Of a DNA stretch of 64,000 nucleotides, positions 45,829-54,590 are shown piece after piece (position 1 is the first letter of the stretch; every line of letters starts with the position of its first letter). The DNA is from Thauera aromatica_A. Its GTDB lineage: Bacteria > Pseudomonadota > Gammaproteobacteria > Burkholderiales > Rhodocyclaceae. The position numbers were made by a program, and so were the translations under genes. The notes below the pieces were generated by a model, which had not been told where the DNA came from, searched no databases, and was given only the letters and a program-made list of their open reading frames with translations. The stretch is from the NCBI RefSeq assembly GCF_023093595.1, contig NZ_JALLIK010000110.1, positions 1 to 64,000 on the forward strand, read 5' to 3'.

Positions 45829-47037
45829 ATGAGCCCGGCCGACACGCTGCGCTTCGCCACCCGCGCCGCCACCGCCTACCCGCTGCGCACCGCGCTGATG
45901 ATGCTGGCGATGTCGATCGGGGTCGCCGCGGTGGTGGTGCTGACCGCGCTCGGCGACGGCGCACGGCGCTACGTCGTCAACGAGTTCGCCGCGCTCGGCG
46001 CCAACCTGCTGATCGTGCTGCCCGGGCGCACCGAGACCGGCGGCGTCAATCCCGGCAGTTTCGTCGCCAGTACGCCGCGCGAGCTCACCAACGACGACGC
46101 CGCCGCCCTCCTGCGCCTGGCGCTGGTGCAGCGGGTGGCGCCGCTGGCGGTCGGCAACAGCGAAGTGGCCGCCGCCGGACGACTGCGCGAAGTGATGGTG
46201 GTGGGCACCAGCGCAGACTTCCTCGTGCTGCGCGGCCTGCGCATCAGCCAGGGCAGCTTCCTGCCGCGCGAGGACTTCGGCCGCGCCTCGGCGGTCGCGG
46301 TGATCGGCGACACCATCCGCCGCGAACTGTTCGGCAACCAGGGCGCGCTCGGGCGCATGATCCGCATCGGCGACCACCGCCTGCGCGTGGTCGGCGTGCT
46401 CGCCCCGGCCGGGCGCGGGCTGGGGATGACGACCGACGAGCTGGTCCTGGTGCCGGTCGCCACCGCACAGGCGATGTTCGACACCAACAGTCTGTTCCGC
46501 ATCTTCGTCGAGGCCCGCAGCCGCGACGCCCTGCCCGCCGCCCAGCGTCAGATCGAGGAACTGCTGCGCGCCCGCCGCGAAGGCGAGCTCGACATCACCG
46601 TCATCACCCAGGACGCGGTGCTCGGCACCTTCGACCGCATCCTCGGCGCCCTGACCCTGGCGGTGGCGGGCATCGCCGCGATCAGCCTGGCGGTGGCCGG
46701 GATCCTGGTGATGAACGTGATGCTGGTCGCCGTCACCCAGCGCACCACCGAGATCGGCCTGATGAAAGCGCTCGGCGCGGGCACGGCGACGATCCGCGCC
46801 GCCTTCCTGGCCGAGGCCGCGCTGCTGTCGCTGGCCGGTGCGCTCACCGGCTTCGCCCTCGGTCACGCCGGCGCCTGGGGGGTGCGCCTGGCGTGGCCGG
46901 TGCTGCCCGCCTGGCCGCCGGATTGGGCGGTGCTCGCCGCGCTCGCCACCGCGCTCGGCACCGGCATCCTGTTCGGCACCCTGCCCGCGCGCCGCGCCGC
47001 CCGCCTCGACCCGGTGCAGGCCTTGTCCAGGCGTTGA
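45829..47037 (+). CDS. FtsX-type permease of the MacAB-like exporter (first)
   Basis: ATG 45829 (AAGG 8 nt upstream) is chosen. The 402-residue protein has the MacB-type N-terminal span and periplasmic core (LRTALMMLAMSIGVAAVVVLTAL, ALGANLLIVLPGRTETGG) and a C-terminal FtsX domain with three spans (TLAVAGIAAISLAVAGILVMNVMLVAVTQRTTEIGLMKALGA). It would dimerise, probably with the next gene's product, around the separate ATPase. The two permeases share 4-TM topology and GANL/TNVISLTPGR-type motifs, so they are paralogues. Substrate unknown; antibiotics, peptides or lipoproteins are all possible. Confidence 0.88.
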   Translation: MSPADTLRFATRAATAYPLRTALMMLAMSIGVAAVVVLTALGDGARRYVVNEFAALGANLLIVLPGRTETGGVNPGSFVASTPRELTNDDAAALLRLALVQRVAPLAVGNSEVAAAGRLREVMVVGTSADFLVLRGLRISQGSFLPREDFGRASAVAVIGDTIRRELFGNQGALGRMIRIGDHRLRVVGVLAPAGRGLGMTTDELVLVPVATAQAMFDTNSLFRIFVEARSRDALPAAQRQIEELLRARREGELDITVITQDAVLGTFDRILGALTLAVAGIAAISLAVAGILVMNVMLVAVTQRTTEIGLMKALGAGTATIRAAFLAEAALLSLAGALTGFALGHAGAWGVRLAWPVLPAWPPDWAVLAALATALGTGILFGTLPARRAARLDPVQALSRR

Positions 47038-47042
47038 CCTCG

Positions 47043-48242
47043 ATGCGCTGGCAAGACACCCTCCACCTCGCCCTGCGCGCACTGAGCGCACACCGGCTGC
47101 GCAGCTTCCTGACCCTGCTCGGGATTGCGGTCGGGATCGCCGCGGTGATCCTGCTGACTTCGATCGGCGAGGGCCTGCACCGCTTCGTGCTCGCCGAATT
47201 CAGCCAGTTCGGCACCAACGTCATCAGCCTCACGCCGGGCCGCCAGGGCGCGCGCGGCGGCCCGCCGGGGCTACCCTCGACCGCACGCGAGCTGACCCTG
47301 GACGATGCCGCGGCGCTCGCCCGCCTGCCCCGGGTGCGCCACCTCAGCGCCTCGGTCAGCGGCAACGCCGAAGTCCGCGCCCGCGGCCGCGTGCGCCGCA
47401 CCACGGTGCTCGGGGTCGGCCCGCAGATGCAGCAGGTCTACGCCATCCACGTCGTCGTCGGCCAGTTCCTGCCGCCCGACGACGACGCCCATGCCCGCCC
47501 CTTCGTGGTCCTCGGCGCCAAGCTCAAGCGCGAGCTGTTCGGTGCCGGCAATGCGCTCGGCGAGCGCGTGCAGATCGGTGCCGAGCGCTTCCGCGTGATC
47601 GGCATCATGGAAGAAAAAGGCCAGTTCCTCGGCGTCGACCTCGACGACGCCGCCTACATTCCGGTGGCGCGCGGCCTGGCGCTGTTCAAGCGCGACGGGG
47701 TGATGGAGATCGCTCTCACCTACGACGAGGGGCTGGCCGCGGCCGCAGTCGCCGACGACGTCCGGGCGCTGATGAGCGCGCGCCACGGGCGCGAGGACTT
47801 CACCCTGATCACCCAGGAGGACATGCTCGCCACCCTATCCAACATCCTCGGCATCCTCACCGCCGCGGTCGGTGCGCTGGGTGGGATCTCGCTGCTCGTG
47901 GGTGCGGTCGGGATCGTCACCATCATGACAATCGCGGTGTCCGAGCGCACCAACGAGATCGGCCTGCTGGTCGCTCTCGGTGCGCGCCGGCGCACCATCC
48001 TCGTGTTGTTCCTGGGCGAGGCGGTGGTGCTCGCGGCGGCCGGCGGCATCCTCGGCCTGGTGCTCGGCGCCGGCCTGGCGCAGGCCGCCGCGCTGCTGCT
48101 GCCGGCGCTGCCAGTCGCCACACCGTGGCATTTCGTCGCCGCCGCCGAACTGCTCGCGGTGCTGATCGGACTGGCCGCGGGGGTCCTGCCGGCGCGCAGG
48201 GCCGCGCGGCTGAACGCAGTGGAGGCGTTGCGCGCCGAGTGA
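47043..48242 (+). CDS. FtsX-type permease of the MacAB-like exporter (second)
   Basis: ATG 47043 follows the previous stop by 5 nt; a longer upstream frame is antisense-like overlap. The 399-residue protein has the same plan as its neighbour: LRSFLTLLGIAVGIAAVILLTSIGEG, FGTNVISLTPGR, a periplasmic core, and FtsX spans (LGGISLLVGAVGIVTIMTIAVSERTNEIGLLVALGAR). The MacB-like ERTNEIG loop is conserved. It is the last gene of the adaptor-ATPase-permease-permease operon. Two unlike permeases point to a heterodimer. Confidence 0.88.
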   Translation: MRWQDTLHLALRALSAHRLRSFLTLLGIAVGIAAVILLTSIGEGLHRFVLAEFSQFGTNVISLTPGRQGARGGPPGLPSTARELTLDDAAALARLPRVRHLSASVSGNAEVRARGRVRRTTVLGVGPQMQQVYAIHVVVGQFLPPDDDAHARPFVVLGAKLKRELFGAGNALGERVQIGAERFRVIGIMEEKGQFLGVDLDDAAYIPVARGLALFKRDGVMEIALTYDEGLAAAAVADDVRALMSARHGREDFTLITQEDMLATLSNILGILTAAVGALGGISLLVGAVGIVTIMTIAVSERTNEIGLLVALGARRRTILVLFLGEAVVLAAAGGILGLVLGAGLAQAAALLLPALPVATPWHFVAAAELLAVLIGLAAGVLPARRAARLNAVEALRAE

Positions 48243-48275
48243 GCGCCGCCGCAGGACGCGGAGCCCGGGAGAACA

Positions 48276-48289
48276 TTGATTTCAATCAA
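48276..48289 (+). promoter_or_regulatory. FNR/Anr box
   Basis: TTGAT-TTCA-ATCAA is a perfect match to the FNR-family consensus TTGAT-N4-ATCAA. It lies 34 nt after the permease stop and 109 nt before the six-cysteine miniprotein. A possible -10 TAGACT (48329-48334) would place the site about 58 nt upstream of the start, near the usual class I position. It predicts oxygen-responsive control. Confidence 0.8.
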
Positions 48290-48397
48290 TCCCGGCTCCG
48301 ATCCCGCGGCAGGAAACCTGCCCGAGTCTAGACTTGAAAAAAGGTTGTGGCATCGCTCACGATCCAGCGCACTGCATCACCGTTCAAGGAGATCATC

Positions 48398-48613
48398 ATG
48401 AGCATTTTCGACGCCCCGATCGGCCGCTGTGAAGTCATCCACGAAATGGTGCTGCTCGATGAAACCCGCCGCGAATGCGCCTGCGAACACGGCTGCCCGC
48501 CCGGGCAGGCCTGCCCGCTCGCGCACTGCTTTGCCCGGCGCAGCGGTTTGTACGAGCCGCATCCCGAGTTCAAGGCCCTGATCCACCGGCACGCGCCGCA
48601 CGCCGTGCACTGA
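48398..48613 (+). CDS. Six-cysteine miniprotein under FNR-type control
   Basis: The ATG at 48398 has AAGGAG 6 nt upstream. The 71-residue cytoplasmic protein carries six cysteines at about 11, 27, 29, 33, 39 and 44 (RECACEHGCPPGQACPLAHCF) plus several histidines in the tail (HRHAPHAVH). This spacing suggests metal or iron-sulfur binding, but no named family is recognised. The perfect FNR box upstream points to anaerobic induction. Between a MacAB-like exporter and an Mrp antiporter, neither neighbour explains it. Homologues in other denitrifying betaproteobacteria would be expected if the role is general. Confidence 0.8.
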   Translation: MSIFDAPIGRCEVIHEMVLLDETRRECACEHGCPPGQACPLAHCFARRSGLYEPHPEFKALIHRHAPHAVH

Positions 48614-48752
48614 ACGCGAAGGCGCTTCCGGCCAGGGCGCCCTCGGAACCTCGAAGCGAGGGGGGCGGTCTGTTTTCCACGATCAGAATAACAAGCGCCC
48701 GCTGCGCACCGTTCGGGGAGATCGCTTGCATGCAGCACACGAAGGCGGTGCC

Positions 48753-51527
48753 ATGTTCGCGAGCCTAGGCCTCATCGCCTGCGCGATGCTGCTCGCGCCG
48801 CTGCTCGCGCGCGCCTTCGACGAGCGCGCCGGATGGTTGCTGGCCCTGGCGCCGCTGGCGGTGTTCGGCCATTTCCTCTCCCTCGTGCCCGAAATCGCCC
48901 ACGGCGGTGCCCTCACCGAAACCCTGGCCTGGGTGCCCGCGCTCGAGATCGGGCTCGCCTTCCGCCTCGACGGCCTGTCCCTGCTCTTCGCGCTGCTGAT
49001 CAGCGGCATCGGCACCCTCATCGTGCTGTACACCGGCGCCTACCTGTCCGACCACCACCACCTCGGGCGCTTCTACGCCTATCTGCTCGGCTTCATGGCG
49101 GCGATGCTCGGCCTGGTGCTGGCCGACGACCTGATCGCGATGTTCGTGTTCTGGGAGCTGACCAGCGTCACTTCCTTCCTGCTCATCGCCTTCCAGCACG
49201 ACCAGGCGGCGTCGCGCCGCGCGGCGCTGCAGGCGCTGCTGATCACCGGCGGCGGCGGCCTGGCCCTGCTCACCGGGCTGATCCTGCTCGGCAGCGCGGG
49301 CGGCAGCTGGCAGTTCTCGGGGCTGGCAGCCGGGGCCATCGCCGATCATGCGCTCTACCCGGCGATCCTCACCCTGGTGCTGATCGGCGCGTTCACCAAG
49401 TCGGCGCAGCTGCCCTTCCACCTCTGGCTGCCGAACGCGATGGCGGCGCCGACGCCGGTGTCGGCCTATCTGCACTCGGCGACGATGGTGAAGGCCGGCG
49501 TGTATCTGCTCGCCCGCCTCAACCCCGCGCTCGGCGGCTCGGCGAGCTGGAGCACGATCCTGATCACCGTCGGTGCCGCCACCGCGCTCGTCGGCGCGGT
49601 GCTGGCGCTCCGCCAGACCGACCTCAAGCGCGTGCTCGCCTACACCACGGTGACCGTGCTCGGCCAGCTCACCATGCTGCTCGGCACCAACACCCACTAC
49701 GGCCTGCAGGCCTTCGCCATCTACCTGGTGGCGCACGCCTTCTACAAGGCGGCGCTGTTCATGGCGGTGGGCGCCATCGACCATGCCACCGGCACGCGCC
49801 AGATCGCCCTGCTCGGCGGGCTGATCCGGCACATGCCGCTGACCGGCTTCGCGGTGGCGCTGGCGGCGTTCTCCAACGCCGGGCTGCCGCCCTTCTTCGG
49901 CTTCATCGCCAAGGAGTTCACCTACGCCGGCCTGATCGAGCTCGGACCCGCAGGCTGGATCACCACCGCGGTGATGATCGTGACCAACGCCCTGCTGCTG
50001 ACCGCCGCGGGTCTCGTCTTCGTGCGCAGCTTCCTCGGCAGGGAGGGGCGCTACCCGCACGAGCCGCACGAGGTGAGCGTGCCGATGTGGATCGGGCCGA
50101 TGCTGCTGGCGGTCGGCGGCTTCGTGTTCGGCGCCTTCAACAATCTGGCCGAAGTGTGGCTGATCGATGCCGCGGTGCAGGCGGTGTCGCGCACCACGGT
50201 ACCGGTGAATCTCTACCTGTGGAGCGGCTTCACCCCGGCCCTGCTCGCCAGCCTGCTCACGGTGGCGCTCGGGGTCTTGTTCTACCTCCAGCGCACCCGG
50301 CTGCGGCGCCGCCTGGCGCGGTGGCGGGTGCGGTGGCGGGTGAGCGGCGACAGGATCTGGGACCGCCTGCTCAAGCGCGTGTTCGCGTTCGCCACGCAGG
50401 TGGCCGACCGTTTCCAGCACGGCTCGCTGCGCCAGCACATCAGCGCGCTGGTGCTGGCGATCACCGGCTTCGCGCTGATCGGGCTGGTGGCCTCGAGCGC
50501 AGACGACCTGCTGTGGCCGGAGGTGGCCAGTCCGGTGAACGTCGCCGCCCTGCTCGGCTGTGTGCTCGCGGTGGCGGGTGCCGCCGCCGCCGCGACGATG
50601 CCCGGTCGGGTCGCGCTGGTCGCCACCCTGGGGGCGAGCGGCCTCGGCCTGGCGCTGGTCTTTCTCGCCGCGCGCGCCCCGGACGTGGCGATCACCCAGC
50701 TGATGGTCGAGACGCTCACCGTGGTCTTCCTCGCCCAGGTACTGCGCCGGCTGCCGCCGACGCGCCAGGTGGGCTCGCGCAAGCCGGCGGCGCGGCGCTT
50801 CCACGCCCTCGTCGCCATCGTCATCGGCACCGTGGTCACCGCGATGATGCTGATCACGGTGAGCCAGCCGCTGCCCGGCAACATCGCCCAGTGGTACCTC
50901 GACCACAGCCTGGCCGCGGGCCAGGGCGCAAATGTGGTGAACGTGATCCTGGTGGACTTCCGCGCCCTCGACACCCTGGGCGAGATCCTCGTCGTCGCCC
51001 TTGCCGGGCTGGCCGCCGCCCCCCTGCTTGGCGGCGGCAGGCGACACCGGCACGCCGCCAAGCGCATCGGAAACGGCCCCCGCGACGAGCACCCCGGGGG
51101 CGCGGGCGAAGGCAGCGCCGATTTCGCTTCGGTGCTGCTGCGCCAGGGCATCCTGCCGCTGTCCGCCCTGCTCGCCCTGATCGCGCTGGTGCGGCTGTGG
51201 CGCGGCCACAACCTGCCCGGCGGCGGCTTCATCGGCGCTCTGGTGGCGGCCTGCGCGGCGGTGCTGCTGGCGCTGGCCTTCGGCGTCGATCGGGCACGCG
51301 CGGCGCTGCGCCTGCCGCCGCTGGCGCTGCTGGCGATCGGGCTGGCAGTGGCCGTCGGCGCGGGCCTGATCGGCCTGCTGCAGGGCCAGGCCTTCCTTGC
51401 CGGGCGGTGGATCTTCCCCGCCGGGCTGGCGCTCGGCACGCCGCTGCTGTTCGACCTCGGGGTGTTCCTCACCGTGCTCGGCGCGGTGCTGCACATGCTG
51501 TTCCGTCTGCTGGCGCGGGAAACCTGA
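48753..51527 (+). CDS. mrpA: Mrp antiporter subunit A with fused B domain (first system)
   Basis: ATG 48753 is chosen over an earlier frame that begins before a ribosome site. The 924-residue protein is NuoL-like over about 1-500 (FYAYLLGFMAAMLGLVLADDL, KSAQLPFHLWLPNAMAAPTPVSAYLHSATMVKAG). It then has an MbhD-like linker (TLGASGLGLALVF, ARAPDVAITQLMVET) and an MnhB domain (QGILPLSALLALIALVRLWRGHNLPGGGFIGALV). Fused A/B is the hallmark of group 2 (Pha-type) Mrp systems, six-gene complexes that exchange sodium or potassium for protons. The conserved Lys of the proton path is in the KSAQ and HSATMVK helices. It is the first gene of the plus-strand operon. Confidence 0.93.
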   Translation: MFASLGLIACAMLLAPLLARAFDERAGWLLALAPLAVFGHFLSLVPEIAHGGALTETLAWVPALEIGLAFRLDGLSLLFALLISGIGTLIVLYTGAYLSDHHHLGRFYAYLLGFMAAMLGLVLADDLIAMFVFWELTSVTSFLLIAFQHDQAASRRAALQALLITGGGGLALLTGLILLGSAGGSWQFSGLAAGAIADHALYPAILTLVLIGAFTKSAQLPFHLWLPNAMAAPTPVSAYLHSATMVKAGVYLLARLNPALGGSASWSTILITVGAATALVGAVLALRQTDLKRVLAYTTVTVLGQLTMLLGTNTHYGLQAFAIYLVAHAFYKAALFMAVGAIDHATGTRQIALLGGLIRHMPLTGFAVALAAFSNAGLPPFFGFIAKEFTYAGLIELGPAGWITTAVMIVTNALLLTAAGLVFVRSFLGREGRYPHEPHEVSVPMWIGPMLLAVGGFVFGAFNNLAEVWLIDAAVQAVSRTTVPVNLYLWSGFTPALLASLLTVALGVLFYLQRTRLRRRLARWRVRWRVSGDRIWDRLLKRVFAFATQVADRFQHGSLRQHISALVLAITGFALIGLVASSADDLLWPEVASPVNVAALLGCVLAVAGAAAAATMPGRVALVATLGASGLGLALVFLAARAPDVAITQLMVETLTVVFLAQVLRRLPPTRQVGSRKPAARRFHALVAIVIGTVVTAMMLITVSQPLPGNIAQWYLDHSLAAGQGANVVNVILVDFRALDTLGEILVVALAGLAAAPLLGGGRRHRHAAKRIGNGPRDEHPGGAGEGSADFASVLLRQGILPLSALLALIALVRLWRGHNLPGGGFIGALVAACAAVLLALAFGVDRARAALRLPPLALLAIGLAVAVGAGLIGLLQGQAFLAGRWIFPAGLALGTPLLFDLGVFLTVLGAVLHMLFRLLARET

Positions 51528-51677
51528 TGAAACTACCCCCACGCTCACTGCGTTCGCGGAGGGTCCGCTTTGCACAGCCGACCCGTTCGGCAGGCACGGC
51601 GCGGTGCGCCGCGAAATCCCTGCCTCACCCCCCCAAGGGGGTGTCAGTACGCTTGAGGCGGCTCGGCGCATACTGAA
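51528..51677 (+). repeat. Repeat-like insert between mrpA and mrpC
   Basis: This 150-bp gap is alone in an otherwise overlapping operon. It holds the hairpin CACCCCC (51626-51632) / GGGGGTG (51637-51643) with a 4-nt loop and a GC-symmetric patch near 51595-51613. The composition ACGCTCACTGCGTTCGC followed by CCCCAAGGGGGTG looks like short intergenic repeat elements common in betaproteobacteria. No other copy is seen in this window. The identity is inference. Confidence 0.4.
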
Positions 51678-52154
51678 GTGGAAATCATCCTCTCCATCAC
51701 CGTCGGCCTGCTGGTCGCGATCGGCACCTGGATGCTGCTCGACCGCGGGCTGCTGCGCGTGGTACTCGGCATCGTGGTGCTGGGCAACGGCGTGAATCTG
51801 GCGGTATTCACCGCCGGCCGCATCGACGGCCGCGCCGCCGCCTTCGTCACCGAGGCCGGCGCCCCGGCGCTCGCCGCCAACCCCCTGCCGCAGGCACTGG
51901 TGCTGACCGCGATCGTGATCGGTTTCGCCCTGTTCGTGTTCGCCCTCGCGGTGCTCAAGCGCAGCTGGGAGCTGCACGACCACCTCGAGACCGACCGCAT
52001 CACCGCGGTGGCCGAGGAGCCGGCGCCGGATCGGCCTGCCGCCGCCCCTGCCCCCACTCCGGCCGCGGCGACCGCACGCCCGGCCGTACGCACTTGCGCA
52101 TTGGCGCAGCCCGGCGCCGCGCGGGCGGGCAACACGGACGGGGGCCACGCATGA
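51678..52154 (+). CDS. mrpC: Mrp antiporter subunit C (first system)
   Basis: The GTG at 51678 starts a 158-residue NuoK-like protein with three membrane spans: ITVGLLVAIGTWMLLDRGLLRVVLGIVVLGNGVNLAVF and LAANPLPQALVLTAIVIGFALFVFALAVL. The PLPQALVLTAIVI motif is typical of MrpC/MnhC. A Pro/Ala-rich tail of about 40 residues (after AEEPAPDRP) has no counterpart in the second system. Its ribosome site is weak and lies next to the repeat-like insert. It overlaps mrpD by 4 nt. Confidence 0.92.
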   Translation: MEIILSITVGLLVAIGTWMLLDRGLLRVVLGIVVLGNGVNLAVFTAGRIDGRAAAFVTEAGAPALAANPLPQALVLTAIVIGFALFVFALAVLKRSWELHDHLETDRITAVAEEPAPDRPAAAPAPTPAAATARPAVRTCALAQPGAARAGNTDGGHA

Positions 52155-53644
52155 ACACACTGATCGTCGCCCCGCTGCTGATCCCGCTTGCCACCCTGGT
52201 GCTGACCCTGCTCGCGCGCCGGTCGCCACGCGCGGTGAGCGCGCTCAGTCTCGCCGGCGCGCTCGCGCTTGCCGCGGCCGGGCTGGTGCTGGTCGGGCTC
52301 GCCGCGCAGGGGCAGATCCTCGCCACCCAGGCCGGCGGCTGGGCGGCGCCTTACGGCATCACCCTGGTCATCGACCGTCTGTCCGCAGTGATGGTCGCGA
52401 TCACCGGCATCGTCGGCGCTGCGGTGATCGCCTTCGCCCTCGCCCGCGACGACGATCCGGCCCGCGGGCGCAATTTCCATCCGCTGGTGCACGGCCTGCT
52501 GGTGGGGGTGTGCGGCGCCTTCGTCACCGGCGACGTGTTCAACCTCTACGTCTGGTTCGAGGTGCTGCTGGCCGGCTCCTTCGCCCTGCTGGTGCTCGGC
52601 GGCGGCAAGCGCCGGCTGGCGGGGACGGTGGTGTATATGGTGCTGAACCTGGTGGCGACGCTGATGTTCCTACTCGCCGCCGGGATGCTCTACGGCGCCA
52701 GCGGCAGCCTCAACATGGCGCTGCTGGCGCAGGCCTTCGCCGCCGACGAGGTGCCGGCAAGCGCGCACGCCGCGGTAGTGCTGATGCTCACCGCGTTCTC
52801 GATCAAGGCCGCATTGTTCCCGGTGTTCGGCTGGCTGCCGGCGTCCTACCACGTCGCCTGGCCCCCGGTGTCGGCACTGTTCGCCGGGCTGCTGACCAAG
52901 GTCGGGGTGTATGCGCTGATCCGCAGCGTCACCCTGTTCTGGCCCGAACCGGGGATCGTCCACGAGGTGCTGCTGTGGGTGGCGTGCGCGACGATGCTGA
53001 TCGGCGTGCTCGGCGCCGCGGCCCAGGTCGAGGTGCGGCGCATTCTGTCCTTCCACATCGTCAGCCAGGTCGGCTACATGATCCTCGGCCTCGCGCTGGC
53101 GACCCCGCTGGCGCTCGCCGGGGCGATCTTCTACCTGATCCACCACATCGTGGTGAAGGCCAACCTGTTTCTCATCGGCGGCATCGCCGCGCACCTCACC
53201 GGTTCAGAGCGGCTCGCGGCGATGGGCGGGCTGTATGCGCGCACGCCCGGGCTGGCGCTGCTGTTCGCGATTCCCGCGCTGTCGCTCGCCGGCATTCCGC
53301 CGCTGTCGGGCTTCTGGGCGAAGTTCGCGCTGGTCAGGGCCGCCCTCGACGCCGGCGCCTGGAGCGCGGCGGCGGTGGCGCTGGCGACCGGCCTCCTCAC
53401 CCTGCTGTCGATGAGCAAGATCTGGAACGAGGCCTTCCTCAAGCCGCATCCGGCCGGGCACGAGGGCGAGCGCAGCGCGGACGGCCTCCGCCCGGCGCGA
53501 TGGGTGGTCAGCGCGCTTGCGGCGATGACCGTGGCGATCGGTCTCGCTGCCGGGCCGGTGATGGACTACGCGGTGGCTGCGGCCGACCAGCTCGGCGCCC
53601 CCGCCGGCTACATCGCCGCGGCCACCGGCGACGGAGGACACTGA
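52151..53644 (+). CDS. mrpD: Mrp antiporter subunit D (first system)
   Basis: The 497-residue NuoM/N-like subunit starts at ATG 52151 overlapping the mrpC stop (ATGA). Motifs include FVTGDVFNLYVWFEVLLAGSFALLVLGG, SIKAALFPVFGWLPASYHVAWPPVSALFAGLLTKVGVYALIR and SFHIVSQVGYMILGLAL. The Glu in WFEVLL and Lys in LLTKVG are the usual proton-path residues. It is full length and has 14 predicted spans. It forms the membrane core together with MrpA. A 2-nt gap separates it from mrpE. Confidence 0.93.
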   Translation: MNTLIVAPLLIPLATLVLTLLARRSPRAVSALSLAGALALAAAGLVLVGLAAQGQILATQAGGWAAPYGITLVIDRLSAVMVAITGIVGAAVIAFALARDDDPARGRNFHPLVHGLLVGVCGAFVTGDVFNLYVWFEVLLAGSFALLVLGGGKRRLAGTVVYMVLNLVATLMFLLAAGMLYGASGSLNMALLAQAFAADEVPASAHAAVVLMLTAFSIKAALFPVFGWLPASYHVAWPPVSALFAGLLTKVGVYALIRSVTLFWPEPGIVHEVLLWVACATMLIGVLGAAAQVEVRRILSFHIVSQVGYMILGLALATPLALAGAIFYLIHHIVVKANLFLIGGIAAHLTGSERLAAMGGLYARTPGLALLFAIPALSLAGIPPLSGFWAKFALVRAALDAGAWSAAAVALATGLLTLLSMSKIWNEAFLKPHPAGHEGERSADGLRPARWVVSALAAMTVAIGLAAGPVMDYAVAAADQLGAPAGYIAAATGDGGH

Positions 53645-53646
53645 AG

Positions 53647-54174
53647 ATGCTCGGAGTGCACATCCTGCTCGCGCTCGGCGTGGCCGCCTTTGCCGGTGCG
53701 TTGAGCCCGCTCGACGTGGTCGCCGCCTTCCTCGCCATCCACGTCGCACTGCGCCTCGCGGCCGAGCTGCTCGGCATCCGCCGCTACGTCCGCCGGCTCG
53801 AAATCGGTACCGCCTTCGGCCTGTGGTTCATCGCCGAGGTCTTCAAGGCCACCGTCCACGTCGCGCGCATCGTGCTCGGCCGCCGCGTCGCGCCCGCGCC
53901 GGCCGTCGTGCGCATGCGGCTCGCACGCGACGACGAGCGCATCGCCACCCTGCTGGGCTGCCTGCTGACCCTCACCCCGGGCACCCTCGCGCTCGACTAC
54001 GCGCCGCAGTCGGGGCTGATGTACATCCACGTCCTCGACGCAGGCGACGCCGATGCGGTCGAAGACGGCGTGCGCGAGATCGAACGCCGGCTGTTGCGCT
54101 GGATCGACGCCGGCGAAGCCCCCCCACCGGCGCCTTCCCCACCGGCGCCCCGCGCCGGGGAGCACGCGCCATGA
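53647..54174 (+). CDS. mrpE: Mrp antiporter subunit E (first system)
   Basis: The 175-residue protein has two N-terminal spans (ILLALGVAAFAGALSPLDVVAAFLAIHVAL) and the MrpE signature LTLTPGTLALDY followed by a soluble domain (GLMYIHVLDAGDADAVEDGVREIE). MrpE is needed for assembly or activity of the complex. A Pro/Ala-rich tail (APSPPAPRAG) is present. It overlaps mrpF by 4 nt (ATGA). Confidence 0.9.
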   Translation: MLGVHILLALGVAAFAGALSPLDVVAAFLAIHVALRLAAELLGIRRYVRRLEIGTAFGLWFIAEVFKATVHVARIVLGRRVAPAPAVVRMRLARDDERIATLLGCLLTLTPGTLALDYAPQSGLMYIHVLDAGDADAVEDGVREIERRLLRWIDAGEAPPPAPSPPAPRAGEHAP

Positions 54175-54590
54175 TGAGCGAAATCGCCGGTGCGGCCTGG
54201 GTGCTGCCGCTCACCTTCGCCCTGCAGGGCGTCAGCGCGGCGCTGATCCTGATCCGCCTGATCCGCGGGCCGCACGCCACCGACCGCGTGGTGGCGATCG
54301 ACGCCCTCACCATGATCGGCATCGGCGTCATCGCCCTGCTCGCGCTGGCCACCGCCCAGGCCGTGCTGCTCGACGCCGCGGTGGTGCTGGCGCTGGTGTC
54401 CTTCCTCGGCACCACCGCCTTCATCCCGATGTTCCGCCGCCGCGGCCGCGGCCCCGACGAGCGCGTGACCACGGCCGACACCCCCCTGCCGCCCGCCGCA
54501 GCCACCCCGGTGCCAGCCCGCGCGGGACGGAATCCGCCGGCGCTCGGGCGCACCACCGAAGACGCGCCTTCCGGGGAGGACACGCCATGA
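54171..54590 (+). CDS. mrpF: Mrp antiporter subunit F (first system)
   Basis: The 139-residue protein has the three-span MrpF core: LTFALQGVSAALILIRLIRGPHATDRVVAIDALTMIGIGVIALLALATAQAVLLDAAVVLALVSFLGTTAF. The RGPxxxDRVVAxD loop is diagnostic. Typical MrpF is about 90 residues; here a tail of about 50 (RRRGRGPDERV to EDTP) is added, similar to the tails of mrpC and mrpE in this operon. It overlaps mrpG by 4 nt. Confidence 0.9.
   Translation: MMSEIAGAAWVLPLTFALQGVSAALILIRLIRGPHATDRVVAIDALTMIGIGVIALLALATAQAVLLDAAVVLALVSFLGTTAFIPMFRRRGRGPDERVTTADTPLPPAAATPVPARAGRNPPALGRTTEDAPSGEDTP

Noticed and set aside
48765..52229. A 1154-residue minus-strand open frame opposite the first Mrp operon
   Set aside because: A shadow of mrpA-mrpC, Gln/His/Arg/Glu-rich, with no domain; Mrp homology on the plus strand is unambiguous.
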